DNA of 61,548 nucleotides from Verrucomicrobiota bacterium (lineage in GTDB: Bacteria; Verrucomicrobiota; Verrucomicrobiia; Opitutales; Opitutaceae), in contig JACTNC010000037.1 in assembly GCA_014584295.1 (NCBI GenBank), positions 1 to 61,548 of the forward strand, read 5' to 3'. Positions 15,901-22,389 of this stretch are shown piece after piece. Made by a program: the position numbers and the translations under genes. The notes under the pieces are model-generated. The model worked only from the letters and a program-made list of their open reading frames with translations. It was not told where the DNA came from and made no database searches. Each line of letters starts with the position of its first letter. Position 1 is the first letter of the stretch.

Positions 15901-18851
15901 AGCTCAGCCGCGCAGACGGACTCGTGCGCGATGCCGCAACCGCATCGCCGGATGATGCAGCCCTTTTCCTGGAGCGCGCACGCATCCTCCGTGAGCAGGC
16001 ACTGACCACCCTCAGCAAGGCGGAAACCAGCAACGCCGTCGTCAATCGCGTCAACCTCACCCACGATCTCGCGCGGGTGCAGAACTCGCTGGTCGACTCT
16101 GCCACCCTCGAAGCCGCTGTCCTTGCTACCGGCGTACGCACCACTCCCGAAGGGCTTGCTGCCGCACGCACTGCAATCGCCGATGTCCGCAGCGGCGCCG
16201 CGGGCACGTCGAAGGCCCTTGACGTCACACGCCCTCCCGCGACCTACGGCCCGACTTCTCCCCTCGACGAGGTCATGCGCCAAGCAGGGGTGAAAGGGCT
16301 CACTCCAAACATCGCCGAAAAGCTCGTTGCCTCTGAAGCGGAGGCGCTCGCCGGCCTGCGTACCGGCGTCCAGCAACGCATCGCGGAGGTCGAAAAGCAG
16401 ATCGCCACGCATGGAAACGATGTGCCCGAAGCACTCACTGCCGAACTCACGCAGCTCAATTCTCAGGCCACGCGGCTCCAGCGGGATGAAAATGTGCTTC
16501 GCGCCATCGCCCAGCCGGATGACCCCCAGCTTCGTGCACGGGCGATCGCGGACATCACCGGCGGCACTTCCGAGTACAAGAAAGGGGAGCTTGTCGCGAC
16601 GTCGGTCGATCAGGCCGCTCGGGGAGCAACGTCGATCATGGGATGGTCGGAAGCCCGCGCCCGTTCACCTGACCTGACCGCCCTCCAGGAACTCGTCGTT
16701 GAGGGCAAGACTCCCTCAACGGATCTGGTGATGAACCTGAAGACGGATCCCCGGGCCATGCGTGCGCTGAAGAACGCACCGGAATCCGTGCGCACCGCCT
16801 TCAACAGCGTCGAGGAAGGCATCTACAAGGTTCATGATGAGGCCGTCGTTGAGCAGCTCAAGCGGCTCGAAACCCTCGACCAACGATTGGATCCGCATGC
16901 ACCCGGTGGCATACGGTCGACCGCGCCGGACGGTGCCGGGGGCGGCCGCCCCGTGCCCTGGGCAGGCAAGGAAATCAAGGTCCAGGATTTCCGCACTCCC
17001 GGCGCGCCTCCGGGTGCGGTGAACACGGACCGTGATTATCGCGTCATCTACAAGATTGCCGACACCGCTGATGGCAAAGGGGAGTGGGTCGAGATTCCAA
17101 GGAAGTATTGGGATGAATTTTCGCATGAAAAGTTTGCCGAGGTGAGCGGATACACACCCGAAAAACTCAAGGCCATGGCCTCCAGCGAAGACCTTGCAGC
17201 CTGGAACAACTGGGATCCAGCAAAGCACGGAGGCCAATCGCTCGATCGCGAAATGAAGGAAAAGTGGGCGGAACTGCATCAGCAGCTTGCCACCGACAAG
17301 CCGCACCCCGAGGCGAGTGCTGATTTTTCGGACCAGATTCGCGACGCCGCCGGCAATCTCCGCCAGTTGGAAGCACCCAATATTGTCGCCGTGCAGCAAG
17401 GGCGCACGACGCTGCTCGACGCGCAGCGGCTCGGCATGATGTATAACGAGAAGGCAGACGCCTTCCTGCGACTGAAGAGCGCACGGTATGCGGAAGGCGA
17501 CAAGCTCGAGGCCTCGGCGCAGATGAACAAGGCCATCGAAATGCTCAATGCCGTGCGCAACGGCTACACGCAACAGGGCATCGATGTCGGCCAGCTTTCC
17601 GAACGCATGGAAAAGGCATCGGCCTTGCTGAAGTCGCTTGCGCCCTTCGACCACAGTGTATCCCCGGAACGGATACTCGCAGTCGAAAAGGCGCTGGCTG
17701 AACTGAAGTTTGGAACATCGGAAAAGAATTCCATCAATGCCTTCAAGGAGGCCCTCGACAGCCAGTTCCATGCCCTGGGCATGGCAGCGGACACACGCAT
17801 GCCCCGCGGTGTGCTGCAGCCAAAGGAGAGCCTTGCCTCCGTCGTCGAGAGTCCTCGCCCTCCCGCGGTACCGCCCGGCTCGCCACCCGCAAGGGGACCG
17901 CCCCCCACAAGCCGTATCGGACCTGATGGCGCAGAGATCCTTGATGCGCCGGACCTTCCGTACCATTACGCGCCAGGCAAACTCGAGCGACCGGAGGCGA
18001 CGATACCGGGCATTCCGCGCGCGCCGGATCGCACGCAAGTCTACAATGAAATATTTAACCAGCAGGTAGGCGAATCCATCAATCTCAAGGATCCAGGCGG
18101 CTACAACCTCGCTGACCTGGGCAACAACCAGGTTCACGAGCTCGGAAAATTCCTCGGTGAGGGCGCATTCTCGCGGGTCTATGAACTCGGGTCACCCAAC
18201 TACGGTGACGCCGTCATCAAGTTCCGCCTGCGGGGGGAGGAAACCACCAGCGCTGCAGACATGGTCGCCGATGCCGCTCTGGCCAGCGACCGCCTCGAAA
18301 AGGCCGGCATTCCGCAGCTCAGGGTTCTGGCCACGGAAACGGAAGGCAACTACCCGTATGTCATCGTCGAAAAGCTCCCCAAGGACGCGAAGATTTTCGA
18401 TCACGCCGTCACGGCCACCGCAGAAGGCCGGGCCAGCGTCAATTTCACGGCGGACCATGAGCGCGCCGTGATGAAGCTCTACGAGGACTTGGCCAACCAG
18501 GGTCTCGTTGCGCGAGATCTCAAGATCGACAACCTCTTTTTCACCGAGAAGGACGGCAAAATCACGGCGGGCGTGCTCGACCATGATTTCATTCTTCCCT
18601 TTGAGGAGGCAAAAAAGACCGATTGGTTTGCGATCGGAGAGATGGCTCCGCGCTTTCTCAATATCTCCAGCATCAACGGAAAGCCTAAATTCGACAGCGC
18701 ACATAAGTTCATGTCCTACATGCTGGAATCACGCGGTTGGATCTCCCCGCCCACCACGACAGGGGGCGCCTACACCAGCAGCCGCATGAACATCGACCTG
18801 CTCAAGGGTACCCCCTTTGAAGCCTTCCTCGGCCCACCGAAAGGCGGATGA
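6951..18851 (+). CDS. Giant exported multidomain protein with C-terminal protein-kinase-like domain
   Basis: One uninterrupted frame of 3966 residues. Order: signal peptide (cleavage probably after VFA, residue 25); Cys-containing patch with CPSC; Pro/Thr-rich stalk ~54-314; helical segment; second Pro/Thr/Lys-rich stalk ~497-570; long Ala/Gln/Glu/Arg-rich helical body; three 49-residue repeats ~1137-1284; two related ~75-residue modules near 1373 and 1484; more coiled-coil-like sequence; hydrophobic Gly/Ala-rich stretch ~2706-2860; compact region ~3340-3450 (TDRDYRVIYK); Pro linker ~3634-3660; kinase-like domain ~3730-3920. The kinase shows LGEGAFSRVYEL (3735), Lys3757 in AVIKF, RDLKIDN (3855-3861) and LDHDF (3876-3880), with near-canonical spacing. 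The layout (secreted, stalk, filament, pre-toxin-like hydrophobic zone, enzymatic tip) recalls polymorphic toxins and giant adhesins, but the family is unrecognised and the function unknown. Confidence 0.88.
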   Translation: MSALTRRIPGGLSLLFLAVLPMVFAQVFPVQPCGFRHDPAQYCPSCALLRKPGGTGTVAPTPTPTAASRPSPTPTRAPTRTPTPTTTRSTPPAEVIPTPGPVLAPTPKPTPPPPTPSPTPVPTQPPVAIAPTPTQVPPTPTPSPVPTPRPTPIPTQPPVAVVTRAPTVPPPTPTPTSPPPTPTPVPTSAPPPIAIAPTPVATLPPTQPTPSITAKPTIQPTVAVTVTPTPAPTLPVTSPPPVAISTPPEVTPAPTPTPTPDVASPPVIPGPSGPAEVVTPPPEILPTPSVTPTPEITPSPTVTPSPTVIPTPELTYRNPINEAPRGDPNHWVEVADQLRRESVQRAQSRLGYELKQATGGYDDQIVQSFLSEQAAQFDAEQGKIKDQARKIGGGLTIAMYAVDTPKGPCMDPPLSNAEVNEFLKKSSDAIGRMQESIAARKAAMETVAGALERSQGLASPGENLLGKFGYSEHLAHAGAFGIALEESTICGRGGPPPGADRSPTPSPTPTPSPTPTPSPTVVSRPTPTLRPRPTPTPKKRPTPTPTKKPDKPDPPKPPDPPPTPRPFVDDPCGDALKSMGIDPVTAAMKRNLDRVTEETYNTAAADLIPGDFSGRQLGQSISNLAHINARPSAVLEHESGLTEVSEAVQSRIKVVDATLASPDETYADLILTASHNAGSVPIHPLLTDNDTVAATRLFDALRTPSIRNRIEEAAIAIDQKSPRANEIAIAALKDLTGASEAESKGAIAYAIQSKDVASAQTIVQRIRQELPLQERLVSLNAKATSVVSPTAADGVAAQVLYAEVVGRDALLAARNIQQGTINTAAGFERVGIDRIQKLVTLSGDHSIVEVQPTEVRLTPQRQELHRRRVELAKSASGEIAAATVLSQGAPEVAHADAELEGAALTINAMLQRASHPAIRTIGSQVPVYARTSALLKARIAAADSGVVPRDAAARNMAAQDLATTEKALADGIANLRPLVSKIPGLDQGLKDFATARARLETNLTSLATRDSDPVQIGKIIQKTDIDQLSAARNAAIDLGISPGISFQASLARSPMVTDSTATGADRNPPLPEPPAAPRANASTADQIAYADAIDALNPAMLRQVASSATALPASATVRPPAPGMSQTSELVQSIRERVGAYGWAQDFKDERELQQFAQSRIGGLGIVHLKSDLQKPEYIAEQFKARVGGFGWTHTFKDEDELQQFAQSRLGQFGMVHKRSDLQDPAYLQKLFNSRIGGMGWSHTFKDLDEYKAFLESRLGRFGRVTTCLDMQRRGIPPAMARAILDDAASRSKRNWETDAQYQERMLRERSDLFARDADGNFYQKTYAQQQQEKRTQMLASGEWIEDPRTGNLVRRNSKAGAQVLDRMLDAKPRTVRVKLADGRWMEFSVGGFSSLQSALDDALSGMNLQRDASGNWVDADGRVILGGEAAAKYDADYREAMDRRAPGFSSLLTYRREPDRPGIPPPSPTTQFRQLEDNLRDSFGYTIRDFSLNDREFDLEVRPGESINDALRRVLAEDERFSFNEDGDIIDRRTGRAARTASNLATLDGNYREKVAAALFGDDVMGVSRETLYLAENGTPAQRAQAQAILAQTTARLAQLQQVTSAQEQLLRDLDDLNANDSLTPSQRRDRQREIQKQLDQLANTRSSLENALIEDMHAANRSAKRVVQSELTYAERTALASADKVKSLANSIDAIRAELLRDPSPTERRNLERKLREQETDLFNESRSFRDLASRLQPGSPINALASEVNLAVYGITSATVADVREARAAAYAVRYETVNGKTQAYYVGTDGRPLVDPHGKTLYISEQEAKGFEKAQLNDLARHLDDQQRDQDAYRKWMTTIGELQEKIAATKSTATRKDLERQLAFAQERAGEIANRIDAFVDKFNGYVGDDAERRKSVLETAAMLAIEREAAKKALKNGASTIEVLDENGNWVKYENPEMRRLREEREARLSAAGVNDPAVLAAAREAAAPTTPSPDTAPDPAREAARKAAQARQESLTSDYEAHARGLLASETAYAKAESDLLAARAAAFGKNDPALTQALAQAEKAFADASANLNRQRIETATAAAVAGSNDPTVADRFNQLTAAIEQSKASVDSLSKAANEVWTTLLSSAGLPASVRSALESQLVALEAAKKAAINQAMVQAAALTAARDNAAYTASTAEYNASRLAELQRRVSESGKPAKETLSSLELEELDRRTALSSYFNDVGNAQAHLKRLGELTERARNDPGSLSIADKVELDQGLSDKEMRLLVGDTQRRSLLEATSRATDPVQAEALRSLIGKWMTDPAGARNGTLLLNETDTSGLVTALGFLDRTDIYQSARNEAEARVQARKAELEAARAEFKRDPSSANARIVDLTMQSIASAEQLLADADRALAKAREAAPSSRVPSAFSSLTPGKTYLDIINQQHADAAKAAEAVQPASDSFLKARLDYAKGVEQIRGIQSSYDADRASIEQDLLRRNSEIGSLRGNYYALEKRLNEESLDASTRSYIERRMAELETQIGARDLGIKAQQSELKRLEANRESALASVLRTLPQKWNLDPAARAQEELARHTALYEANYEYEQIRAGHAAKLDQFDQRIRTYESELALAKSSGDTARVASLQQAVADARVQRSEYAIIMQNSEKSMETMRDDLIARNRADGIGPSSNYELDKFLVGLGIDPKSAYAANADLLAAQRASADRAVNSGVAANVSNGSPSLARLFLDETIANLTPQTLASGTAGTIAGLGKGVGHLIASVPDLVEMAGKGLYFVAKTELQAAAAYGDILGETLIGRDLGLLDTVGTSSLDSINRGISAVRNTSVSNVLNTASAVGSALVDQALKRIQRDGNLAYNSAELASQVVFEIGIGFVNPAATATQAAQLAQLARATSAGEKAAALTAIIANSRAFETTASLAAGARDALAATKLVTDAAALGRSVMEKVAIAGKVLDEAAALRASLNASELGQRVNNSGAGILFDNLVNLSRKEIDLAEDISTKLSRADGLVRDAATASPDDAALFLERARILREQALTTLSKAETSNAVVNRVNLTHDLARVQNSLVDSATLEAAVLATGVRTTPEGLAAARTAIADVRSGAAGTSKALDVTRPPATYGPTSPLDEVMRQAGVKGLTPNIAEKLVASEAEALAGLRTGVQQRIAEVEKQIATHGNDVPEALTAELTQLNSQATRLQRDENVLRAIAQPDDPQLRARAIADITGGTSEYKKGELVATSVDQAARGATSIMGWSEARARSPDLTALQELVVEGKTPSTDLVMNLKTDPRAMRALKNAPESVRTAFNSVEEGIYKVHDEAVVEQLKRLETLDQRLDPHAPGGIRSTAPDGAGGGRPVPWAGKEIKVQDFRTPGAPPGAVNTDRDYRVIYKIADTADGKGEWVEIPRKYWDEFSHEKFAEVSGYTPEKLKAMASSEDLAAWNNWDPAKHGGQSLDREMKEKWAELHQQLATDKPHPEASADFSDQIRDAAGNLRQLEAPNIVAVQQGRTTLLDAQRLGMMYNEKADAFLRLKSARYAEGDKLEASAQMNKAIEMLNAVRNGYTQQGIDVGQLSERMEKASALLKSLAPFDHSVSPERILAVEKALAELKFGTSEKNSINAFKEALDSQFHALGMAADTRMPRGVLQPKESLASVVESPRPPAVPPGSPPARGPPPTSRIGPDGAEILDAPDLPYHYAPGKLERPEATIPGIPRAPDRTQVYNEIFNQQVGESINLKDPGGYNLADLGNNQVHELGKFLGEGAFSRVYELGSPNYGDAVIKFRLRGEETTSAADMVADAALASDRLEKAGIPQLRVLATETEGNYPYVIVEKLPKDAKIFDHAVTATAEGRASVNFTADHERAVMKLYEDLANQGLVARDLKIDNLFFTEKDGKITAGVLDHDFILPFEEAKKTDWFAIGEMAPRFLNISSINGKPKFDSAHKFMSYMLESRGWISPPTTTGGAYTSSRMNIDLLKGTPFEAFLGPPKGG
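10359..10802 (+). repeat. Coding tandem repeats in the giant protein (3 x 49 aa, or 6 half-repeats)
   Basis: Three in-frame units of exactly 147 nt encode RVGAYGW, RVGGFGW and RIGGMGW as their first residues, each followed by FKDxxEL and SRLGxFGxV. Each unit splits into two related halves (RVGGFGWTHTFKDEDEL and RLGQFGMVHKRSDLQ), giving six copies of R-[VIL]-G-x-x-G-x-x-H-x-x-x-D with alternating 23- and 26-residue lengths. The last half is degenerate (RLGRFGRVTTCLDMQ). The regularity suggests a solenoid or ligand-binding repeat; no known repeat family is recognised. Confidence 0.85.
18144..18710 (+). other. Protein-kinase-like C-terminal domain of the giant protein
   Basis: Residues about 3732-3920 carry the kinase landmarks in order: Gly-rich loop GEGAFSRVYEL, ATP-binding Lys3757, catalytic loop ARDLKIDNLFF with base Asp3856 and metal-binding Asn3861, and the metal-binding Asp in LDHDF (3877 or 3879). 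The Lys-to-Asp distance is 99 residues and Asp to Asp 21, close to 94 and 18 in protein kinase A. HRD is ARD, and the DFG triplet is not kept. A small-molecule kinase of the same fold cannot be excluded. About 45 residues follow the core, rich in Gly, Ser and Thr. Confidence 0.75.
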
Positions 18852-18931
18852 GGTAGGTCGGATTTCATGAGAAGGCCCCCTCTCCTGAATCAGACCGACG
18901 CCAGACAACTCTTGAGGGAGTACCCCCTCCT

Positions 18932-19151
18932 GACCAGCGCTCCCAAGGGTCGAATGCCCCGTTGACAGCGCATCCCAGCGCCAAACGCCATCTTGACAGC
19001 GCCCCTCAACGCTGGACCCCTTCTTGACATCACCCCTCACATGGAGGGGCACGCTTCGTCGTGCCCGGATTGAGATCGTAACAGGATCATCTTGCTTCCG
19101 ATTTCCAATCCATCGGGACCTGGAAGCTCCCGCTACTCTGATCTCTGCTGA
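18932..19151. repeat. Compound intergenic repeat, right copy
   Basis: The second copy of the 5371-5646 element, in the same orientation, lies just after the giant gene. A 32-base unit at 18932 is followed by 31-base units at 18964 and 18995 and a partial unit at 19026, then the palindrome at 19047-19066. A degraded GGATCATCTTGCTTCC and the hairpin GGGACCT-GGA-AGCTCCC (one mismatch) follow. Similarity to the left copy stops near CTCTGCT. The left copy has two more tandem units. The remaining bases of 18852-19246 hold nothing recognisable. Confidence 0.85.
19047..19066. repeat. Dispersed REP-like palindrome, copy 5
   Basis: The stem is GGGCACG (19047-19053), loop CTTCGT, then CGTGCCC (19060-19066), embedded in the right compound repeat and identical in stem and loop to copy 4. 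Confidence 0.8.
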
Positions 19152-19246
19152 GTGACTCCGCATCTCAGTAATGGTTGGATTATGCGCGACGTATCGGGCA
19201 TGGTCCCAGGTTTGTCCCACCTGCCCGATTCTCCACTGATGCCCGC

Positions 19247-20485
19247 ATGAAGCCTCGCTCAAGCCCGGATCCCGTACTCGACCGACTCCTCGTCTCGGAC
19301 GAAATCATGGTCGATCCCTACCCGATCTACCGTCGCCTCCGCGAAACGGCTCCGGTTTTCTGGAGCGATACCTGGAACGCCTGGGTGGTGAGTCGTTTCG
19401 ATGACGTCGGCGAATCGCTTCGCGACAAGGAAAACCTCTCGAACGAAAACCGGCAGGGTTTGCTCTTCAGCGGGCTTTCCGAGGAAGAACGCGAGAAGCT
19501 CGCCCCACTCCGCCACTATTTTGCCCAGAAGGACGTGATTGGGTCAGACCCGCCCGATCACACCCGCATGCGCGCCTTGGTTCAAAAGGCATTCACGCCC
19601 AAAACGATCGCCGCTCTTGAGGGACGCATCCGCAAACTGGCGGAAAGCCTGATCGGCGCCGCCTGCAGCGGGAAGTGTCCCTTCGATTTCGTCCATGAGG
19701 TGGCCCACCCGCTTCCTGTCATCCTGATCGCAGAGCTTCTCGGGGCACCCGTCGAGGACCGGCCATTGTTCAAACGCTGGTCCGCCGACATTCTGGCCTT
19801 TCAGGGCACAGGCGTAACCACCTTCGGGCCGGCCATGGTGTCGCAAACCGCCCTGATGGAACTGTTCGCCTACATGAACCGCCTGATCGACGAACGCAGG
19901 ATGAGGCCGCAGGACGACATCATCACGGTTCTCGCGCTCGCAGAAGAGAACGGCCGCGGATTCAGTCGCGACGAGCTTCTCGCAACCTGCAACACCCTGC
20001 TCACTGCGGGACACGAGACGACCACGAATCTGCTCGGCAATCTCGTCCACCTGCTCCTGTCGCATCCCGAGCAATGGACCGCACTCAAGGGCAATCCCGC
20101 GCTGATCGGCCCCGCGATCGAAGAAGCCCTCCGTTTCGAGGCCCCCAAGCAACGGAACTTCCGTCGCGTGAAAAAAGCACATGTGTTTGCGGGTATCCCC
20201 TTCGACGAAAATGAAATGGTCTTCCAACTGATTGGCTCGGCGAACCGGGATCCTGCCCGCATCGAAGCACCCGACGTCTTCAACATCCACCGGACAAAGT
20301 TCGACCACTTCTCCTTCGGGTCCGGCATACATTTCTGCCTCGGCGCGCCCCTCGCAAAACTGGAGGCGCGCGTCGTCCTTGAAACGCTCATTGCCCGATG
20401 CCCCGACATTCGACTCGTGCCGGGCAGCCTAAAGTGGCAGGAGCGCGTCCAATTCCGCGGGCCACGGAGCCTCGTGCTGGAGTGA
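19247..20485 (+). CDS. Cytochrome P450
   Basis: A soluble bacterial P450 of 412 residues that would catalyse monooxygenation of an unknown hydrophobic substrate, using electrons from a ferredoxin or flavodoxin system not encoded nearby. The oxygen-activating I-helix motif is AGHETT (254-259), the K-helix ExxR is EALR (293-296), and the heme-binding loop FGSGIHFCLG ends in the thiolate ligand Cys364. The N-terminal DPYPIYRRLRETAPVFW is typical of class I bacterial P450s. The ATG at 19247 is chosen over an upstream in-frame start at 19175 that would add an unrelated tail. It stands alone, right after the compound repeat, and converges on the sulfatase gene with a strong hairpin between them. 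Confidence 0.95.
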   Translation: MKPRSSPDPVLDRLLVSDEIMVDPYPIYRRLRETAPVFWSDTWNAWVVSRFDDVGESLRDKENLSNENRQGLLFSGLSEEEREKLAPLRHYFAQKDVIGSDPPDHTRMRALVQKAFTPKTIAALEGRIRKLAESLIGAACSGKCPFDFVHEVAHPLPVILIAELLGAPVEDRPLFKRWSADILAFQGTGVTTFGPAMVSQTALMELFAYMNRLIDERRMRPQDDIITVLALAEENGRGFSRDELLATCNTLLTAGHETTTNLLGNLVHLLLSHPEQWTALKGNPALIGPAIEEALRFEAPKQRNFRRVKKAHVFAGIPFDENEMVFQLIGSANRDPARIEAPDVFNIHRTKFDHFSFGSGIHFCLGAPLAKLEARVVLETLIARCPDIRLVPGSLKWQERVQFRGPRSLVLE

Positions 20486-20498
20486 CTCCTCGCATCCT

Positions 20499-20526
20499 TG
20501 TCGGCGCGAAATTTACCGCGCCGACA
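20499..20526. terminator. Perfect hairpin between convergent P450 and sulfatase genes
   Basis: A 10-bp perfect stem TGTCGGCGCG / CGCGCCGACA encloses an 8-base loop AAATTTAC. It begins 14 bp after the P450 stop and ends 16 bp before the sulfatase stop, the right place for a bidirectional terminator. No clear T-tract follows on either strand, so termination efficiency is uncertain. Confidence 0.6.
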
Positions 20527-20541
20527 TGGCAGTAAAGCGCG

Positions 20542-22074
20542 CTACTTTGCCTCCGCGGCGAGTCGTGATTCCTGTTTCTTCAACCAGGTGTCGTACCCTT
20601 TTGCCCGAGCTGCAACGTAGCGATACGTATCAAAAATCGCGCCGTTCCCAAGTGCCCGTGGATCCTGCTCCTCGCGCAGCATGCTCATCATGCGCGTGCG
20701 CATTTCCTCGACGACCGGCGCAAACGCCAGGTCGTTTGCGAGGTTGTTTACCGTCTCCGGATCATCACTCAGGCGATACAATTCGTCCGCAGGCCGCTTG
20801 CCGAGCGAGAGGTCATAGTAGTATCCGCCGAGCCGCTTGATGATTTCCTTGCTGGGGCTGCCATCCACATTCCCGAAGTCAGTCTCCGGATTCCCTGCCG
20901 GCCAGCGATCGGGGAAGAAGTTGTGCACGTAGAGGTATTCCTTGGTACGAAGCGCCCGCACCGGATACCCCCAATCGTGCGGCCGACCGAGATCATGGCG
21001 CTCCTTGCCAACCAGCATGGTATCGCGACCTTCGATCCACCCGGACCGCGGTGATTTCAGGATGTTCACGAGACTGCGACCCGTCATCTGAGGGTGCGGC
21101 TTCATGCCTGCGAGTTCGAGGTAGGTCGGGGCAAAATCGCGCACGTTCACGAAATCCTCCACCACACGTCCGGGGGCAATCGCCCTTCCCCAGCGCATCG
21201 CCAGCGGAATGTGAAACGCATCCTCATGGATCTGGCCCTTCACATAGGGAAACGGCATGCCATGATCGGAGGTGACCACGATCAGCGTGTTGTCCAATTC
21301 ACCGGCCGCCTCGAGCATCGCCAGCGCGCGCCCAATGTGGGCATCCGCCGATTCGACCTCCAGAGCGTAGTCCAGCAAATCGGAACGGATGCCTTCCGTG
21401 TCCGGAAGATAGGACGGCACAACCACGTCCGCGAGTTTTCCCCCCAGACGCACGCCCGATCCCTTTTCGTAGGCGCGATGAGGTTCTGAAAAGCCCATCC
21501 AGAAGCAGAAAGGCTTCCCTCGTGCCCGAGTCTTCAGGAAGTCTTCAAAATTTCCCGCATAATCAAGATTTCGGATTCCCGTGGTTGCCGGTTTGCTCTT
21601 GCGCCCGGAAAACTCTGGCCCCGCCGGATTTCGGGTCCAGCCGGTAAGCGTCTTGAAATCCCCCGGGCCCCAACCTTTCCCGGTCAGACCCACCGTGTAC
21701 CCGTTCTTTTCCAGCAGGTCGGGGTACACCGCAAAACCAGCGGGGAAATAGCCATTGTGACACACCGCCTCCTTCAACTGCCACGTGTTTCGTCCGGTAA
21801 GGATGGTGGCGCGACACGGACTGCATTTCGGATTCGACGTAAATGCATTCCTGAAGAGCACCCCCTCCCGCGCCACGCGGTCAAAGTTCGGTGTCCTGAT
21901 CCACGAACTGCCTGCGATACTGGAGTGGGTGCTGCCACCCCAGTCGTCAAAGATGATGAAAAGAATGTTGGGTGGCGACTCCTTGGCGGCGGCTTGCGCC
22001 GATGCTCGAGCAGCCCCGCAGGATAAACCTACTGCAGCAGCCGCAACCACCATCACACTACGGATCAGATTCAT
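20542..22074 (-). CDS. Exported family S1 (formylglycine) sulfatase
   Basis: A 510-residue secreted arylsulfatase-family enzyme. A signal peptide (MNLIRSVMVVAAAAVGLSCG onward) precedes the mature start. The metal-binding motif NILFIIFDDWGG and the sulfatase signature CSPCRATILTG, with Cys84 converted to formylglycine by a sulfatase-modifying enzyme, are both present. FRNAFTSNPKCSPCRA resembles heparan N-sulfatase-like sulfatases, but the substrate cannot be fixed from sequence. The ATG at 22074 gives a good signal peptide; an open frame continues upstream to 22371 but is Trp/Arg-rich and implausible. It is divergent from rhamnulokinase and may share regulation with it, consistent with sulfated, rhamnose-containing glycans. 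It likely acts in the periplasm or outside the cell. Confidence 0.92.
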   Translation of the reverse strand: MNLIRSVMVVAAAAVGLSCGAARASAQAAAKESPPNILFIIFDDWGGSTHSSIAGSSWIRTPNFDRVAREGVLFRNAFTSNPKCSPCRATILTGRNTWQLKEAVCHNGYFPAGFAVYPDLLEKNGYTVGLTGKGWGPGDFKTLTGWTRNPAGPEFSGRKSKPATTGIRNLDYAGNFEDFLKTRARGKPFCFWMGFSEPHRAYEKGSGVRLGGKLADVVVPSYLPDTEGIRSDLLDYALEVESADAHIGRALAMLEAAGELDNTLIVVTSDHGMPFPYVKGQIHEDAFHIPLAMRWGRAIAPGRVVEDFVNVRDFAPTYLELAGMKPHPQMTGRSLVNILKSPRSGWIEGRDTMLVGKERHDLGRPHDWGYPVRALRTKEYLYVHNFFPDRWPAGNPETDFGNVDGSPSKEIIKRLGGYYYDLSLGKRPADELYRLSDDPETVNNLANDLAFAPVVEEMRTRMMSMLREEQDPRALGNGAIFDTYRYVAARAKGYDTWLKKQESRLAAEAK

Positions 22075-22389
22075 GGTACAAGAAGGCATCTCCGAACGAA
22101 CTAACGCGATTTCACCAACTCGGAAAGGATTTTGGCAAAGTTTGAATCCGTTTCCGCATCTCCCGAGCGGAACCAGAGGCCACCCATCGCCGCATGCGGG
22201 GCGCATTTTTCGCACGCACGCCCACTCATCGCCCTGAACTTGCCACCGGTTGCTCAGCAGCCTTGATGTCGAACCCTTGGCCGGGCAGAACGGCAGGCGT
22301 GCGGGAATCGGGACCGGCCGGGTTAACATTCCAATCCACAGGTTCCGATTCTTTCCTATAGTCCAAGCCACACCTCTTTTCTTTTCTCC
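22075..22389. other. Divergent intergenic region between sulfatase and rhamnulokinase genes
   Basis: These 315 bases must contain the promoters of both divergent genes. I see no strong palindromic operator, riboswitch, tRNA or repeat, and no -35/-10 pair good enough to report. Confidence 0.6.

Noticed and set aside
16716..18137. 473-residue antisense ORF within the giant gene
   Set aside because: High-GC third-position bias opens antisense frames here; composition is unlike a protein and the sense frame has recognisable domains.
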